Assembly: GCF_007859275.1 (NCBI RefSeq)
Contig: NZ_VOHC01000011.1
Coordinates: forward strand, 62,001 to 126,000
Direction of reading: 5' to 3'
DNA length: 64,000 bases
Source: Planomicrobium sp. CPCC 101079
Lineage (GTDB): Bacteria > Bacillota > Bacilli > Bacillales_A > Planococcaceae
Numbering within the stretch: position 1 is the first letter of the stretch; each line of letters opens with the position of its first letter. Under the pieces are notes generated by a model that had not been told where the DNA came from, made no database searches, and was given only the letters and a program-made list of their open reading frames with translations. The position numbers were made by a program, and so were the translations under genes. This document shows positions 32,575 through 41,678 of this stretch, in pieces.

Positions 32575-32684
32575 GCGGAAGCCGGCGACTCCAGCGGGAA
32601 AAGAGGGCCAAGCGAGACCCCGGAAGGCGAAGGCCTGAGGAGGCTCGCAGTCCTCCCGCGGAAAGCGTCCGGCTGGAGTGCAAT
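32575..32684. repeat. Dispersed GC-rich repeat element between murI and rph
   Basis: The block contains GACTCCAGCGGGAAAAG, AAGCGAGACCCCGG, GAGGAGGCTCGC and CCCGCGGAAAGCG, ending in GGCTGGAGTG. This pattern is typical of the roughly 100-base intergenic repeats seen in many copies in Bacillaceae and Planococcaceae genomes. Its ends form an inverted repeat (ACTCCAG and CTGGAGT). No open frame in it looks coding. Confidence 0.75.
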
Positions 32685-32717
32685 AAAAGAGCTACCCGAT
32701 TTTTTCAACAGTCTGGG

Positions 32718-32746
32718 AACCTGACAGCAAGCTGTCGGGTTTTTTG
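32718..32746 (+). terminator. Second copy of the murI terminator hairpin
   Basis: AACCTGACAGC, AA, GCTGTCGGGTTTTTT. It is almost identical to 32453-32481, and the repeat element lies between the two. It ends 55 bases before rph. Confidence 0.85.
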
Positions 32747-32800
32747 TCGTCCATGCCCAAATATGGTACGCTATTTGAGCAAACACAAGGAGGATTTTCT

Positions 32801-33550
32801 ATGACACGTATAGACGAAAGAAATGCTAACGAGCTGCGCCCTGTGCAGATGGATGTGGATTATTTGATTCATCCGGAAGGCTCGGTATTAATTACGGTCG
32901 GCCAGACAAAAGTGATTTGTACTGCCACGATCGAAGACCGGGTTCCAGGGTTTTTAAGAGGGCAAGGAAAAGGCTGGATAACTGCGGAGTATTCCATGCT
33001 GCCGCGCGCGACGAACAGCCGCAACCAGCGGGAAGCATCACGCGGCAAAATCGGCGGACGGACGATGGAAATCCAGCGATTGATCGGCCGTGCGCTGCGC
33101 GCAGTTGTCGACTTGGAGAAATTAGGCGAGCGGACGCTTTGGATTGACTGTGACGTCATCCAGGCAGACGGCGGCACACGCACAGCGTCCATTACCGGAG
33201 CTTTTGTGGCAATGACGATGGCGATTGGAAAACTGAATTTGACGGCGTTCCCGGTGACGGACTTTTTAGCGGCAACCAGTGTCGGCATTGTTCCGGACAA
33301 CGGAGCTGTTTTGGACTTAAACTATATTGAAGATTCGTCTGCTGAAGTAGATATGAACTTGGTAATGACCGGAGCAGGGAATTTTGTTGAGCTGCAGGGA
33401 ACAGGTGAAGAATCGACATTTACGCGTGCTCAGTTGAACGAGTTGCTTGACCTAGGGGAAGCGGGCATTCAGCAATTGATTGACTTGCAAAAGCAAGTAT
33501 TGGGCGATGTGGCGAAGCGCATTGGCGAAGAGGTGGAATCGAATCTATGA
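32801..33550 (+). CDS. rph: Ribonuclease PH
   Basis: 249 codons from the ATG at 32801 (ACAAGGAGGATTT upstream). A phosphorolytic 3'-5' exoribonuclease that trims tRNA precursors and rRNA. The core shows [58 protein letters not shown] (phosphate-binding arginines) and [20 protein letters not shown]. The full length and motifs indicate an active enzyme. It overlaps the next gene by four bases, so the two are probably coupled. Confidence 0.97.
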   Translation: MTRIDERNANELRPVQMDVDYLIHPEGSVLITVGQTKVICTATIEDRVPGFLRGQGKGWITAEYSMLPRATNSRNQREASRGKIGGRTMEIQRLIGRALRAVVDLEKLGERTLWIDCDVIQADGGTRTASITGAFVAMTMAIGKLNLTAFPVTDFLAATSVGIVPDNGAVLDLNYIEDSSAEVDMNLVMTGAGNFVELQGTGEESTFTRAQLNELLDLGEAGIQQLIDLQKQVLGDVAKRIGEEVESNL

Positions 33551-34152
33551 AACGGATCATCATTGCGACGCAAAACAAAGGCAAAGCGAAAGATTTTGAA
33601 ACGCTGCTTTCACCGCTTGGCTATAAGGTGTTGACGCTGCGTGATGTTGCTGAAGAGATGGATGTGGAAGAGACCGGCGTGACATTCGAAGAAAATGCCA
33701 TTATCAAGGCAGAAGCCGTTGCTGAGGCTCTTCAAACGACAGTGATAGCGGATGACAGCGGACTTGAAATCGATGCGTTAGACGGCGAACCAGGCGTCTA
33801 TTCAGCGCGTTACGCAGGAAAAGAGAAAAATGACGACGCCAACATCGACAAAGTACTTTCCAAACTGGATGGCGTCCTGGAAGAAGAGCGTACGGCCCGT
33901 TTTCGCTGCGTCTTGGCAGTTGCGGCTCCAAACAAAAGAACCATTACTGTATCGGGTTCGTGCGAAGGCAATATTTTGCGTGAGCGCCGCGGGGAAAACG
34001 GCTTTGGCTATGACCCGATTTTTTACGTGCCGACGCTCGGCAAAACGCTGGCCGAACTTTCGCCTGAAGAAAAAGCTTCAGTTTCACATCGTGGAAACGC
34101 ACTTCGCAACCTGAAAATCGCGATTCCAGAATGGCTGGATGGAAACGAATAA
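33547..34152 (+). CDS. rdgB: XTP/dITP diphosphatase (RdgB/HAM1 family)
   Basis: 201 codons. It removes deaminated purine nucleotides (dITP, XTP) from the pool. Family motifs: [16 protein letters not shown] at the N-terminus, [24 protein letters not shown] (about 69-92, catalytic Asp) and [22 protein letters not shown] (about 152-175), plus SHRGNAL. The ATG overlaps the rph stop. Same as ysnA in B. subtilis. The ysnB phosphodiesterase gene that follows there is absent; a tRNA gene follows instead. Confidence 0.96.
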   Translation: MKRIIIATQNKGKAKDFETLLSPLGYKVLTLRDVAEEMDVEETGVTFEENAIIKAEAVAEALQTTVIADDSGLEIDALDGEPGVYSARYAGKEKNDDANIDKVLSKLDGVLEEERTARFRCVLAVAAPNKRTITVSGSCEGNILRERRGENGFGYDPIFYVPTLGKTLAELSPEEKASVSHRGNALRNLKIAIPEWLDGNE

Positions 34153-34194
34153 AAACCTGGAAAAACTTTCTTTAATTATTTTTTTGAAATAGCG

Positions 34195-34223
34195 TTGACT
34201 TTTCTTGAAATGATTCCTATAAT
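34195..34223 (+). promoter_or_regulatory. Promoter of tRNA-Arg
   Basis: TTGACT (34195-34200), 17-base spacer, TATAAT (34218-34223), 29 bases before the tRNA. Confidence 0.8.
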
Positions 34224-34252
34224 AAGAATTGTCTTTCGTTAAAGAAAGTATC

Positions 34253-34326
<74 letters not shown>

Positions 34327-34343
34327 TAAATAGCGTACATAAG

Positions 34344-34377
34344 AAAAACTCCTGGCTGTTTTGGCCAGGAGTTTTTC
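34344..34377 (+). terminator. Terminator after tRNA-Arg
   Basis: AAAAACTCCTGGC, TGTTTT, GCCAGGAGTTTTT. Confidence 0.9.
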
Positions 34378-34379
34378 TG

Positions 34380-34716
34380 CATTTAAGAAAGATTACTATA
34401 TATTGGAATCGGTTCTTCGTTGAATTGAATATATATAATTATTGATATTCCGCAAAACATCGGCTTTCCTCAGACTCGTACCGAGTTAACATGCGCTTTT
34501 TGCCAGAGGGATTTTGGCACCTCGCAGCGATGCAACGCTTTTTCATGTTTCAAAGCTAGCGAAGCGATAAGACGAGTGTTTTTCTCAGCTTATTATGAGA
34601 GCCATGCCCTAGGCGGCTATGAAATTAATTTCTTTAGTTCCACGTATAGAGCCCCTAAATCAATTAACGTGAAAAAAAGGGAATTATCCTCTATCATTAA
34701 GAGGTGAAGAAGAACT
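34380..34716. other. Intergenic stretch without recognisable gene
   Basis: About 340 bases between the tRNA terminator and the DsbA-like gene. It starts AT-rich and then holds a short hairpin TGCCA...TGGCA (near 34491-34509) and GC-richer fragments (GCAGCGATGCAACGC, GCTAGCGAAGCG) that may be decayed repeat. No open frame with a ribosome binding site and no tRNA was found. Confidence 0.5.
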
Positions 34717-34729
34717 TGGAGGGATACTT

Positions 34730-35371
34730 ATGCATATTGAAATGTGGACAGACTTTGCTTGACCGTTTTGCTATATTGGCAAACGGCGTCTGGAAGACGC
34801 CATTAAGCAGATTGACCATCCGATCGAAGTGACATACAGAAGCTTTGAATTGGATCCTACAATAGGTCGGAACATAAAAGAGAATATGTACGAAATGTTG
34901 GCGAAAAAATACGGCATGAGCATCGAACAAGCAAAAGCGAATACACAAAACATGGTCCAAATGGCAAAGGAAAGTGGACTTGATTATCAGATGGATACAC
35001 TGATATTGACGAATACCTTTGATGCTCATCGGCTAACCATGTTTGCAAAAGAGCAGGGTTTGATGAAAGAAATGACCGAGCGGATTTTGCATGCATATTT
35101 CACTGAGTCCAAACACATCGGAGATCATGCAACCTTAACGGATCTGGCAAAAGAAGTTGGCCTGGATAAAGAAGCTGTCGCCCGAATGCTTGCAGGCGAT
35201 GAAATGGCAGATGAGGTCCGCGCAGATGAGCGGACAGCTGCGCAGTACGGTGTGACAGGCGTCCCTTATTATCTGATCAATAAAAAATATGCATTAACAG
35301 GCGCTCAGCCGACTGAAGTTTTTGTCCAAGCATTAACTCAAGTGATTGCCGAAGATGAAACCGCAGTATAA
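34730..35371 (+). CDS. DsbA/FrnE-family thiol oxidoreductase with in-frame TGA at the catalytic Cys (selenoprotein candidate or nonsense allele)
   Basis: 213 codons when the TGA at 34760-34762 is read through. The ATG at 34730 has a strong site (GGAGGG, six bases upstream). The frame reads MHIEMWTDFA, TGA, PFCYIGKRRLEDAIKQ and continues unbroken to TAA. Relatives of this thioredoxin-fold family with a helical insert have C-P-F/W-C at this place, so the TGA replaces exactly the nucleophilic cysteine. The rest matches the family: YRSFELDP, AKENTQ-like helices, LHAYFTESKHIGDHATLTDLAKEVGLD and AAQYGVTGVPYYLINKKYALTGAQP (cis-Pro loop). There is no frameshift or other stop. A GTG at 34829 lacks a ribosome binding site. 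Either selenocysteine is inserted here or the gene is freshly broken. Confidence 0.75.
34785..34801 (+). promoter_or_regulatory. SECIS-like hairpin downstream of the in-frame TGA
   Basis: GGCGTC, loop TGGAA, GACGCC: a perfect 6-bp stem whose loop starts 28 bases after the TGA and has G as its second base. TGCT (34769-34772) and AGCA (34806-34809) could extend it below an internal loop. Known bacterial SECIS elements lie in the coding region right after UGA at similar distance with a G at the loop start. The element is a candidate only. Confidence 0.4.
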
Positions 35372-35420
35372 GCAAACAAAACAACTGAAAGACCTGATTT
35401 ATTTTAAATCGTATAACGAG

Positions 35421-35458
35421 AAACTCCTATCTGAATTGGTAGGGGTTTTTTATTTTTT
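35421..35458 (+). terminator. Terminator after the DsbA-like gene
   Basis: CTCCTATC, TGAATT loop, GGTAGGGG with two G-T pairs, then TTTTTTATTTTTTT. Confidence 0.8.
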
Positions 35459-35619
35459 TCAATACCAAGTAACGCAGTATGACTTTCTTGGAGAATCAGA
35501 AGAAGCATGGTATATTAATTAGCAACAAAAGTTTTCTGAAATTTTAGTATTGTAGATTAGGCCGATAGAAAGAAATGGTGCTGGATGTATTGATTCTTAC
35601 TAACAGAAAGAGGAATGTT

Positions 35620-36177
35620 ATGACTCCAATGCGATTCTTGAGCCAGTACATAAAGCATCCCCGGTCAGTTGGAGCTGTAGTACCGAGTTCCCGGCTGCTT
35701 GCCGAGCAAATGGTGGCTTCCATCAAGTTTGAAACGGCTGCTTGCATTGTCGAATACGGGCCAGGCACAGGTGTGTTTACAGAACAGTTGATACGAAAGA
35801 AACGGCAAGACACAAAACTATTGGTGTTTGAAACGAACAAAAGGTTCTATCTCCTCCTGAAACGCAAATACAAAGGCGCAGGGAATGTTTTCGTCATAAA
35901 CGATTCCGCGGAACGGGTGAGCCACTATTTAGAGGAGCACGCAATTGCGAAAGTGGATCATATTGTATCAGGTTTGCCATTTGCCAGCTTGCCGAAAAAC
36001 GTTTCCGAAAAAATTCTGCAGGAATCGAAAAAAGTCCTTGATGCGGACGGGGAATTCATCACTTTCCAATACACCAAATTCAAGCAAAAGTATTTTGAGA
36101 CCCATTTTAGAGAAATACAAATCAATAAAGTTTTCCTGAATATGCCGCCAGCATTTGTGTTCAAGTGCACAAGGTGA
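35620..36177 (+). CDS. SAM-dependent methyltransferase, phospholipid N-methyltransferase-like (COG3963)
   Basis: 185 codons from the ATG at 35620, with AGAAAGAGG upstream. FLSQYIKHPRSVGAVVPSSRLLAEQMV is the characteristic N-terminus of this Rossmann methyltransferase group, related to KsgA/Erm rRNA dimethylases and phospholipid N-methyltransferases. Motif I is IVEYGPGTGVFTEQLI (about residue 45), and the motif IV region is VDHIVSGLPFASLPKN. The substrate cannot be told; Firmicute relatives are annotated either way. Single gene between two terminators. Confidence 0.75.
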   Translation: MTPMRFLSQYIKHPRSVGAVVPSSRLLAEQMVASIKFETAACIVEYGPGTGVFTEQLIRKKRQDTKLLVFETNKRFYLLLKRKYKGAGNVFVINDSAERVSHYLEEHAIAKVDHIVSGLPFASLPKNVSEKILQESKKVLDADGEFITFQYTKFKQKYFETHFREIQINKVFLNMPPAFVFKCTR

Positions 36178-36182
36178 AAATA

Positions 36183-36221
36183 AAAACGATCCGCAGCTCA
36201 ATGCTTCGGATCGTTTTTTTC
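36183..36221. terminator. Bidirectional terminator between methyltransferase and lipoprotein genes
   Basis: AACGATCCG, 13-base loop, CGGATCGTTTTTTT, with AAAA on the left. The genes converge here. Confidence 0.85.
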
Positions 36222-36222
36222 G

Positions 36223-36888
36223 TTAATAAGGCAAAATTTCAATCTCTACTTCGAGTGGTTCCGAAAGAGGGGTGTTGTTTTCTTTAAGTATTGGCGGTTC
36301 AATGATGATGCGGACAGAGGTAAGGTCACTTTCAACATCTGCTAATGCCCATGACACTCCAGTTGCTTTTGTGGCCCCTGGAGTGAAATTCCCGTCAATA
36401 CCCGATGTCCAATATTTTAATGGTTCTATTGCTTCGCCAGTATTCGTAATAAGTGCAGCTTCATCAGGATTAAAACTGATTTCCATATCTGAGTAATTGT
36501 CGATCACCATAGAGGCAGTCACTACGCGGACTTCATCTTTTCCGCCGAAAACCACTCTTTTTTGCCCGTTTTCGGGTTTGAAATCCATCACCCATACATC
36601 TTGTATCGTAATTTCCATTGGCCCTGTTTCAAGAGGGACAAAGGGATTCTCGGTAAAATCTAAACCGATGGCTTGGTTATAGCCATAACTCGTCACTTTA
36701 AATTTGCCATTGCTAGACTCCAGCCACTCGCCCGGCTCAGCAGAACCATAATCGATTTCTCCTTGAAGTTCCACGCCGCTTTCTTCTATATTAGTAAGAT
36801 CCTCTTTAACTTCTTCTTTGATGCCGGCTCCACAGCCTGCCAATAAACAACAGAATGATACTGTTGCTGCCGTTAATAGTTTTTTCAT
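36223..36888 (-). CDS. Putative lipoprotein, function unknown
   Basis: 221 codons. The signal peptide MKKLLTAATVSFCCLLAGC ends in an LAGC lipobox, so the mature protein should be lipid-anchored outside the membrane. The remaining 200 residues are acidic and beta-rich (GEWLESSNGKFKVTSYGYN, MEITIQDVWVMDFKP, VVTASMVIDNYSDMEISFNPDEAALITNTGE). This is an immunoglobulin-like pattern reminiscent of DUF4352/telomeric-repeat-like extracellular domains. I cannot assign a function. GGAGGGGTC precedes the start. Confidence 0.75.
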   Translation of the reverse strand: MKKLLTAATVSFCCLLAGCGAGIKEEVKEDLTNIEESGVELQGEIDYGSAEPGEWLESSNGKFKVTSYGYNQAIGLDFTENPFVPLETGPMEITIQDVWVMDFKPENGQKRVVFGGKDEVRVVTASMVIDNYSDMEISFNPDEAALITNTGEAIEPLKYWTSGIDGNFTPGATKATGVSWALADVESDLTSVRIIIEPPILKENNTPLSEPLEVEIEILPY

Positions 36889-37025
36889 TTGACCCCTCCT
36901 TTTTTACTAGTATATAAGATGATAGGCCTAGTATAAAGCGGTTTTTTTATTTGGCCTCGGGGTATACTAAGAAACAGAATACCAGTCTTTTGATTCTCGA
37001 AAACTGACAATTGGAGGAATACTTG

Positions 37026-37421
37026 ATGAAAAAAGCGAGTCTTTTATTGGCGACGGCTTTGCTATTAGCTGCTTGCGGCGGTGAACAGGCGGAAGACGGC
37101 CAATCGACTGAGGTGGAACAGGAAACAGAAGAAGGTTTAAAAGACCAGGCGGTGGAAATTGACTTTGTCGCAGCCAACGATGATTCTGTCCCTGCAGGAA
37201 CCATTGTTAAAGCGGAAGGAGTAGCATCGCCAATCACCGGCACTGAAATCGGAGATGAGTTTCTCTTGACTACCCAGGAATCTGAAGGTGAAGGGGCTTA
37301 TGTAGTCAGCAATAACAGCTCAGTGGATGTTCAAGACGGCCAAGAAGTTACTGTATACGGTTCTTTTGATGGCAAAACCGAATCAGGTTCGCCAAAAATC
37401 ACTGCAACCATTATCGAGTAA
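37026..37421 (+). CDS. Putative lipoprotein, function unknown
   Basis: 131 codons from the ATG at 37026 (TTGGAGGAATACTTG upstream). MKKASLLLATALLLAACGG has a lipobox LAAC, then an acidic linker rich in E, Q and T (EQAEDGQSTEVEQETEEG). The C-terminal domain (about 45-131) reads as a small OB-like beta fold: TIVKAEGVASPITGTEIGDEFLLTT and DVQDGQEVTVYGSFDGKTESGSPKITATII resembles tRNA_anti-like domains. It is divergent from the other lipoprotein gene. The role is unknown. Confidence 0.7.
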   Translation: MKKASLLLATALLLAACGGEQAEDGQSTEVEQETEEGLKDQAVEIDFVAANDDSVPAGTIVKAEGVASPITGTEIGDEFLLTTQESEGEGAYVVSNNSSVDVQDGQEVTVYGSFDGKTESGSPKITATIIE

Positions 37422-37429
37422 AAGGAAAA

Positions 37430-37606
37430 ATGCAGCATCTGCTTAGTTTGATGACCGGCTTTTGGATTAATCTTCTGATTGCAGGTTTAAACGGGAACGG
37501 CCGGCGAAACCGCTGGTTGGTCCTCGGCCCTGAATTAGCGGTCGTTGCTGAAGTTTTATGTAATTCCTCGCTTGAACAAGCTGACAACCAGAAAATGCAG
37601 CACTGA
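37430..37606 (+). CDS. Possible 58-residue ORF between lipoprotein and ysoA
   Basis: ATG at 37430 preceded by AAAGGA at short distance, reading MQHLLSLMTGFWINLLIAGL, then a basic middle (NGNGRRNRW) to TGA. The N-terminal half is hydrophobic. I recognise no family, and the 268-base gap could equally be non-coding. Confidence 0.2.
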   Translation: MQHLLSLMTGFWINLLIAGLNGNGRRNRWLVLGPELAVVAEVLCNSSLEQADNQKMQH

Positions 37607-37689
37607 TGAACTATTGCAAAAAATAGCGGCTATTATTTTCCCGGAAAATGGCGATATGATATGATAGTGTTTACAAATGAGGTGGGTAG

Positions 37690-38670
37690 ATGCGGAAAAA
37701 ATACAGGGATTTGAAGCGCAAAGGCAATGTGATTGTGTTTCCGACGACGATCAATCGCCTGCTGACAGACGGCATGAATTTTTTGAAGAACGAAAATTAC
37801 GAGGATGCAAGGGACAAACTGTATCAAGTGCTTTCCTATGAACCGGAAAATGCTGCTGCGCTTGGGGCGTATGCATACAGTTTATTTGAGCTTGGCGACT
37901 ACGAAGAAGCGCTCGATGTTTGCAGGGAACTCTTGAAAGTCGGTCCGATCCATTACTTGGAAACGATGGAACTATACATAAGCATCTTAATGCAAGTCAG
38001 GGAGTATAAAGAAGCGGAACAAATGATTGAAATTTTAATAGAAGAAAATGTGCTTCCGGAAGAACGGCTTGAACAATTCCGCCAGCTTCGGGATTTAAAC
38101 GAGCGGATCGCCTCCAATGCCCCGGTTGAAAAAGTGTCGACTTCGTTATATTCCTTAGACCATTTTTTGACTTTGACTCCATTCGAACAAGAACGGCTCA
38201 TCATGGACTTGCCGCTGGAGTCCTATAAAGCAATGAAGAATTACCTCATTCAGATTGCCGAACATCCGAATGTCGACATGTTGACGAAAACATACATATT
38301 ATTTATGCTCCATCAGGAAAAGATCCGGGGCACAGTGCATATCCAAAAATTCCATTTAGAAGCGTCGTTTTCGATCGCTGCCCTGCCCGATCCGCTCAAT
38401 AACAAACGTTTGAATGCGGTGAAGCGCTATTTAGAAGATGCCTTGGCACAAGATCCTACCCGATTGGAGATGGTACAGGAATTATTTGAACGGCATATTT
38501 ATTTATTGTATCCGTTTCAATGGGAAGAGTACGAGCCGCGTGAAGTAGCGGAAGCGTACTTGAGTTACTTGGACTTGTTGTTCACTGGAGAAGAAACCTT
38601 TTCAGGCGACGAAAACTTGACGAACCTCATAATATCGGCCGAACAATGGTTTGAATGGCGGAATGGATAG
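37690..38670 (+). CDS. ysoA: Tetratricopeptide repeat protein (YsoA)
   Basis: 326 codons. N-terminal TPR units are visible (about residues 25-125): LLTDGMNFLKNENYEDARDKLYQVLSYEPENAAALGAYAYSLFELGDYEEALDVCRELLKVGP. The C-terminal 200 residues are helical without known motif. It is a cytosolic protein-protein scaffold of unknown function, located just before tig as ysoA is in B. subtilis. A GAGGTGGG site precedes the ATG. The ilv-leu operon found upstream of ysoA in B. subtilis is not present. Confidence 0.85.
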   Translation: MRKKYRDLKRKGNVIVFPTTINRLLTDGMNFLKNENYEDARDKLYQVLSYEPENAAALGAYAYSLFELGDYEEALDVCRELLKVGPIHYLETMELYISILMQVREYKEAEQMIEILIEENVLPEERLEQFRQLRDLNERIASNAPVEKVSTSLYSLDHFLTLTPFEQERLIMDLPLESYKAMKNYLIQIAEHPNVDMLTKTYILFMLHQEKIRGTVHIQKFHLEASFSIAALPDPLNNKRLNAVKRYLEDALAQDPTRLEMVQELFERHIYLLYPFQWEEYEPREVAEAYLSYLDLLFTGEETFSGDENLTNLIISAEQWFEWRNG

Positions 38671-38676
38671 AAATAG

Positions 38677-38704
38677 TTGAACATGGCTCCATCTATGCTA
38701 TAAT
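38677..38704 (+). promoter_or_regulatory. Promoter of tig
   Basis: TTGAAC (38677-38682), 16-base spacer, TATAAT (38699-38704) with TGC before it. Confidence 0.65.
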
Positions 38705-38772
38705 ATGGAGGTTGTCAAAAACCGTATAAAAACGTGGTATGACTTTGTAGAAAATGTTTGGAGGGCTTATAT

Positions 38773-40098
38773 ATGTCAGCAAAATGGGAAAAGCAAGAAG
38801 GTAACACAGGAACATTAACAGTTGAGGTGCCTGCTGAAGAAGTAAACGCAGGACTAGACAAAGCGTTTAAAAAGGTTGTAAAAGAAATTAACGTACCAGG
38901 TTTCCGCAAAGGGAAAATGCCTCGCCAAATGTTCGAAAAGCGCTTTGGTGTAGAATCTCTTTACCAAGATGCTTTGGATTTCATCTTGCCAGATGCTTAT
39001 GCAAATGCTGTTGAAGAAGCAGGGATCAACCCGGTTGACCGTCCTGAAATCGACATTACTACGCTAGAAAAAGGCCAACCGCTTGTATTCACAGCTAAAG
39101 TAACGGTTAAACCGGAAGTTCAGCTTGGCGAATACAAAGGCCTTGAAGTAGCAAAACAAGATACCGAAGTAACTGACGAAGAAATCGAAAACCTTTTGAA
39201 AGAAAACCAAGACCGTTTCGCTGAACTGGTCGTAAAAGAAGACGAAGCAATCGCTCAAGGCGACACTGCTGTAATCGACTTTGAAGGTTTTGTTGACGGA
39301 GAAGCGTTTGAAGGCGGACAAGGAAGCGATTATTCTCTTGAAATCGGTTCAAATTCATTCATCCCTGGCTTCGAAGAGCAGTTGGTAGGCGTAAAAGCTG
39401 GAGAAGAAAAAGACGTTGAAGTAACTTTCCCAGAAGAATACCACGCTGCTGAACTTGCAGGAAAAGCTGCAACATTCAAAGTGAAAGTAAGCGAAGTGAA
39501 AGGCAAAGAACTTCCTGAACTAAACGATGAATTTGCTAAAGAAATCGATCCTGAAGTGGCAAGCCTTGAAGAATTGCGCACTAAAATGAAAGAAAACTTG
39601 ACTGCAGAAAAAGCACAAGCTGCTGAAACAACTCTTCGTGATGAGCTTGTCCAAAAAGCTGCTGCTAATGCAACAATCGACCTTCCACATGCAATGATCC
39701 ACACTGAAATGGATCGCATGATGCAAGATTTCGAACAACGTTTGACTCAGCAAGGCATGAACCTTGATCTTTATTACCAATTCTCTGGCCAGGACGAAGA
39801 AGCTCTTCGCGGCCAAATGCACGGAGATGCTGAAACTCGCGTACGTATTTCGTTGACGCTTGAAGCAATCGCTGCTGCAGAAAACATCGAAGTAACAACT
39901 GAAGACATCAATAACGAACTTGAGAAAATGGCTGGCCAATTCAACATGGACATCGAAGCGATCAAAACTGCTCTAGGCGGTACTGAAATGCTTGAAAACG
40001 ATATCCGCATGCAAAACACAGTTGAATTCTTGGTTCAAAACGCTAAATTCGTTGAGAGCGAAAATGCCAGCGCAGCTGCTGACGCAGACGCTGAATAA
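38773..40098 (+). CDS. tig: Trigger factor
   Basis: 441 codons from the ATG at 38773, behind TTTGGAGGG. This ribosome-associated chaperone binds nascent chains through L23. The N-terminal ribosome-binding domain has the signature [17 protein letters not shown] (about residues 43-59). The FKBP-type prolyl isomerase domain (about 150-245) shows [19 protein letters not shown] and [11 protein letters not shown]. The C-terminal helical cradle follows, and the protein ends in an acidic Ala-rich tail. Codon use looks strongly biased, as for a highly expressed gene. Its own promoter and terminator make it a single unit. Confidence 0.97.
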   Translation: MSAKWEKQEGNTGTLTVEVPAEEVNAGLDKAFKKVVKEINVPGFRKGKMPRQMFEKRFGVESLYQDALDFILPDAYANAVEEAGINPVDRPEIDITTLEKGQPLVFTAKVTVKPEVQLGEYKGLEVAKQDTEVTDEEIENLLKENQDRFAELVVKEDEAIAQGDTAVIDFEGFVDGEAFEGGQGSDYSLEIGSNSFIPGFEEQLVGVKAGEEKDVEVTFPEEYHAAELAGKAATFKVKVSEVKGKELPELNDEFAKEIDPEVASLEELRTKMKENLTAEKAQAAETTLRDELVQKAAANATIDLPHAMIHTEMDRMMQDFEQRLTQQGMNLDLYYQFSGQDEEALRGQMHGDAETRVRISLTLEAIAAAENIEVTTEDINNELEKMAGQFNMDIEAIKTALGGTEMLENDIRMQNTVEFLVQNAKFVESENASAAADADAE

Positions 40099-40120
40099 GA
40101 CCACATAAGCAACACCAAGT

Positions 40121-40153
40121 AAAACAAGGCGCGGAGACGCGCCTTGTTTTACT
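40121..40153 (+). terminator. Terminator after tig
   Basis: AAAACAAGGCGCG, GAGA loop, CGCGCCTTGTTTT. Confidence 0.92.
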
Positions 40154-40267
40154 CTACATAGAACATAGTAATACTAGTGCATGGCTAGAGAACTTAAGTC
40201 TGAATCTTATTAGTTGCTGAAATTAATATAATCTTGTAAGATAATGGCTTGAATAGGGGTGAATACA

Positions 40268-41539
40268 TTGTTCAAATTCAATGACGAAAAAGACCATTTA
40301 AAATGTTCGTTCTGTGGCAAACCACAAGAGCAGGTTCGTAAACTGGTTGCAGGACCGGGTGTTTATATTTGTGACGAATGTATTGAGCTATGTACGGAAA
40401 TCGTAGAAGAAGAGCTTGGTACAGAAGAAGAAGTAGAATTTAAAGAAGTGCCAAAGCCAAAAGAGATTCTTAACATTCTAAACGGGTATGTAATCGGACA
40501 GGAAAAAGCGAAAAAATCGCTGGCTGTCGCGGTATACAACCATTATAAGCGCGTTAACTCAAACAGCAAAATCGACGATGTTGAGTTGTCGAAGTCCAAT
40601 ATTGTGTTAATCGGGCCAACAGGAAGCGGTAAAACATTGCTTGCCCAAACCTTGGCACGTATCTTGAACGTACCATTTGCAATTGCTGATGCCACTTCGT
40701 TAACAGAAGCTGGATATGTCGGTGAAGATGTTGAAAACATTTTGTTGAAACTGATCCAAGCAGCGGATTACGATGTGGAACGTGCGGAGAAAGGCATCAT
40801 CTATATCGATGAAATCGATAAAGTGGCCCGTAAATCCGAAAACCCTTCAATTACGCGTGACGTTTCAGGCGAAGGCGTGCAGCAAGCCTTGCTTAAAATC
40901 CTGGAAGGGACTACTGCAAGCGTTCCACCACAAGGCGGACGCAAGCATCCTCACCAAGAATTTATCCAAATCGATACGACAAATGTCTTGTTCATCGTTG
41001 GTGGAGCATTTGATGGCGTCGACCAAATCATCAAACGCCGCTTAGGCAACAAAGTGATTGGGTTTGGAGCGGATCCGAACAAAGAAGAGTTGGACGAAAA
41101 ATCATTGCTTAGCCAATTGATTCCTGAAGACTTGTTGAAATTCGGTTTAATCCCAGAATTCATCGGCCGTTTGCCAGTATTGGCTAGCCTGGAACAATTG
41201 GATGAAAACGCACTTGTTCAGATTTTGACTGAACCAAAAAATGCGTTGATCAAACAATACCAAAAAATGATGGAATTAGATGATGTGGAATTGACGTTTG
41301 AAGACGATGCGCTTGTAGAAATTGCCAAATTGGCAATTGAACGCAAAACAGGTGCCCGCGGACTTCGTTCAATCATTGAAAACATTATGCTTGAAGTGAT
41401 GTTCGACTTGCCTTCCCGCGAAGACATCGTCGAATGCATCATTACAAAAGAAACTGTCACAGACAATGTGCAGCCGAGACTGATCTTAAATGATGGTTCG
41501 GAATACGTTGGCGACAATAACGAAAAAACATCCGCTTAA
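40268..41539 (+). CDS. clpX: ATP-dependent Clp protease ATP-binding subunit ClpX
   Basis: 423 codons from the TTG at 40268 (LFKFNDEKD; homologues begin MFKFN), with AGGGGTGA upstream; a GTG nine bases earlier is possible. It unfolds proteins and feeds ClpP. The N-terminal zinc-binding domain is CSFCGK...CDECIELC (about 12-40). AAA+ motifs are Walker A GPTGSGKT (about 116), Walker [17 protein letters not shown] (about 177), pore GYVGED and sensor 2 [10 protein letters not shown]. lonB, which follows clpX in B. subtilis, is absent. Confidence 0.97.
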   Translation: MFKFNDEKDHLKCSFCGKPQEQVRKLVAGPGVYICDECIELCTEIVEEELGTEEEVEFKEVPKPKEILNILNGYVIGQEKAKKSLAVAVYNHYKRVNSNSKIDDVELSKSNIVLIGPTGSGKTLLAQTLARILNVPFAIADATSLTEAGYVGEDVENILLKLIQAADYDVERAEKGIIYIDEIDKVARKSENPSITRDVSGEGVQQALLKILEGTTASVPPQGGRKHPHQEFIQIDTTNVLFIVGGAFDGVDQIIKRRLGNKVIGFGADPNKEELDEKSLLSQLIPEDLLKFGLIPEFIGRLPVLASLEQLDENALVQILTEPKNALIKQYQKMMELDDVELTFEDDALVEIAKLAIERKTGARGLRSIIENIMLEVMFDLPSREDIVECIITKETVTDNVQPRLILNDGSEYVGDNNEKTSA

Positions 41540-41678
41540 TGCAACGCCCAACTTGGAGAGTAAATTTCTTCGCTTGGCGGTAAGACATTCAAGCTTTCCG
41601 GACAGTGGATGCCTTGCTTTACACGTATAGTTAAAGCGAGAATTTTCTGCCCGTGAAAGCGGGAAAAAGGATGATACG

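Noticed and set aside
32166-32786. Open frames of 77 to 206 codons across the murI-rph gap on both strands
   Set aside because: They run through terminators and the dispersed repeat, or are antisense to murI, and show no protein family features.
34380-34716. Possible selC (tRNA-Sec) near the TGA-containing gene
   Set aside because: I searched by eye for a roughly 95-base tRNA with a long extra arm and TCA anticodon and found no fitting cloverleaf.
34829-35371. Shorter DsbA-like protein starting at GTG 34829
   Set aside because: No ribosome binding site precedes this GTG and the product would lack the first strand and the whole active site; the real start is the ATG at 34730.
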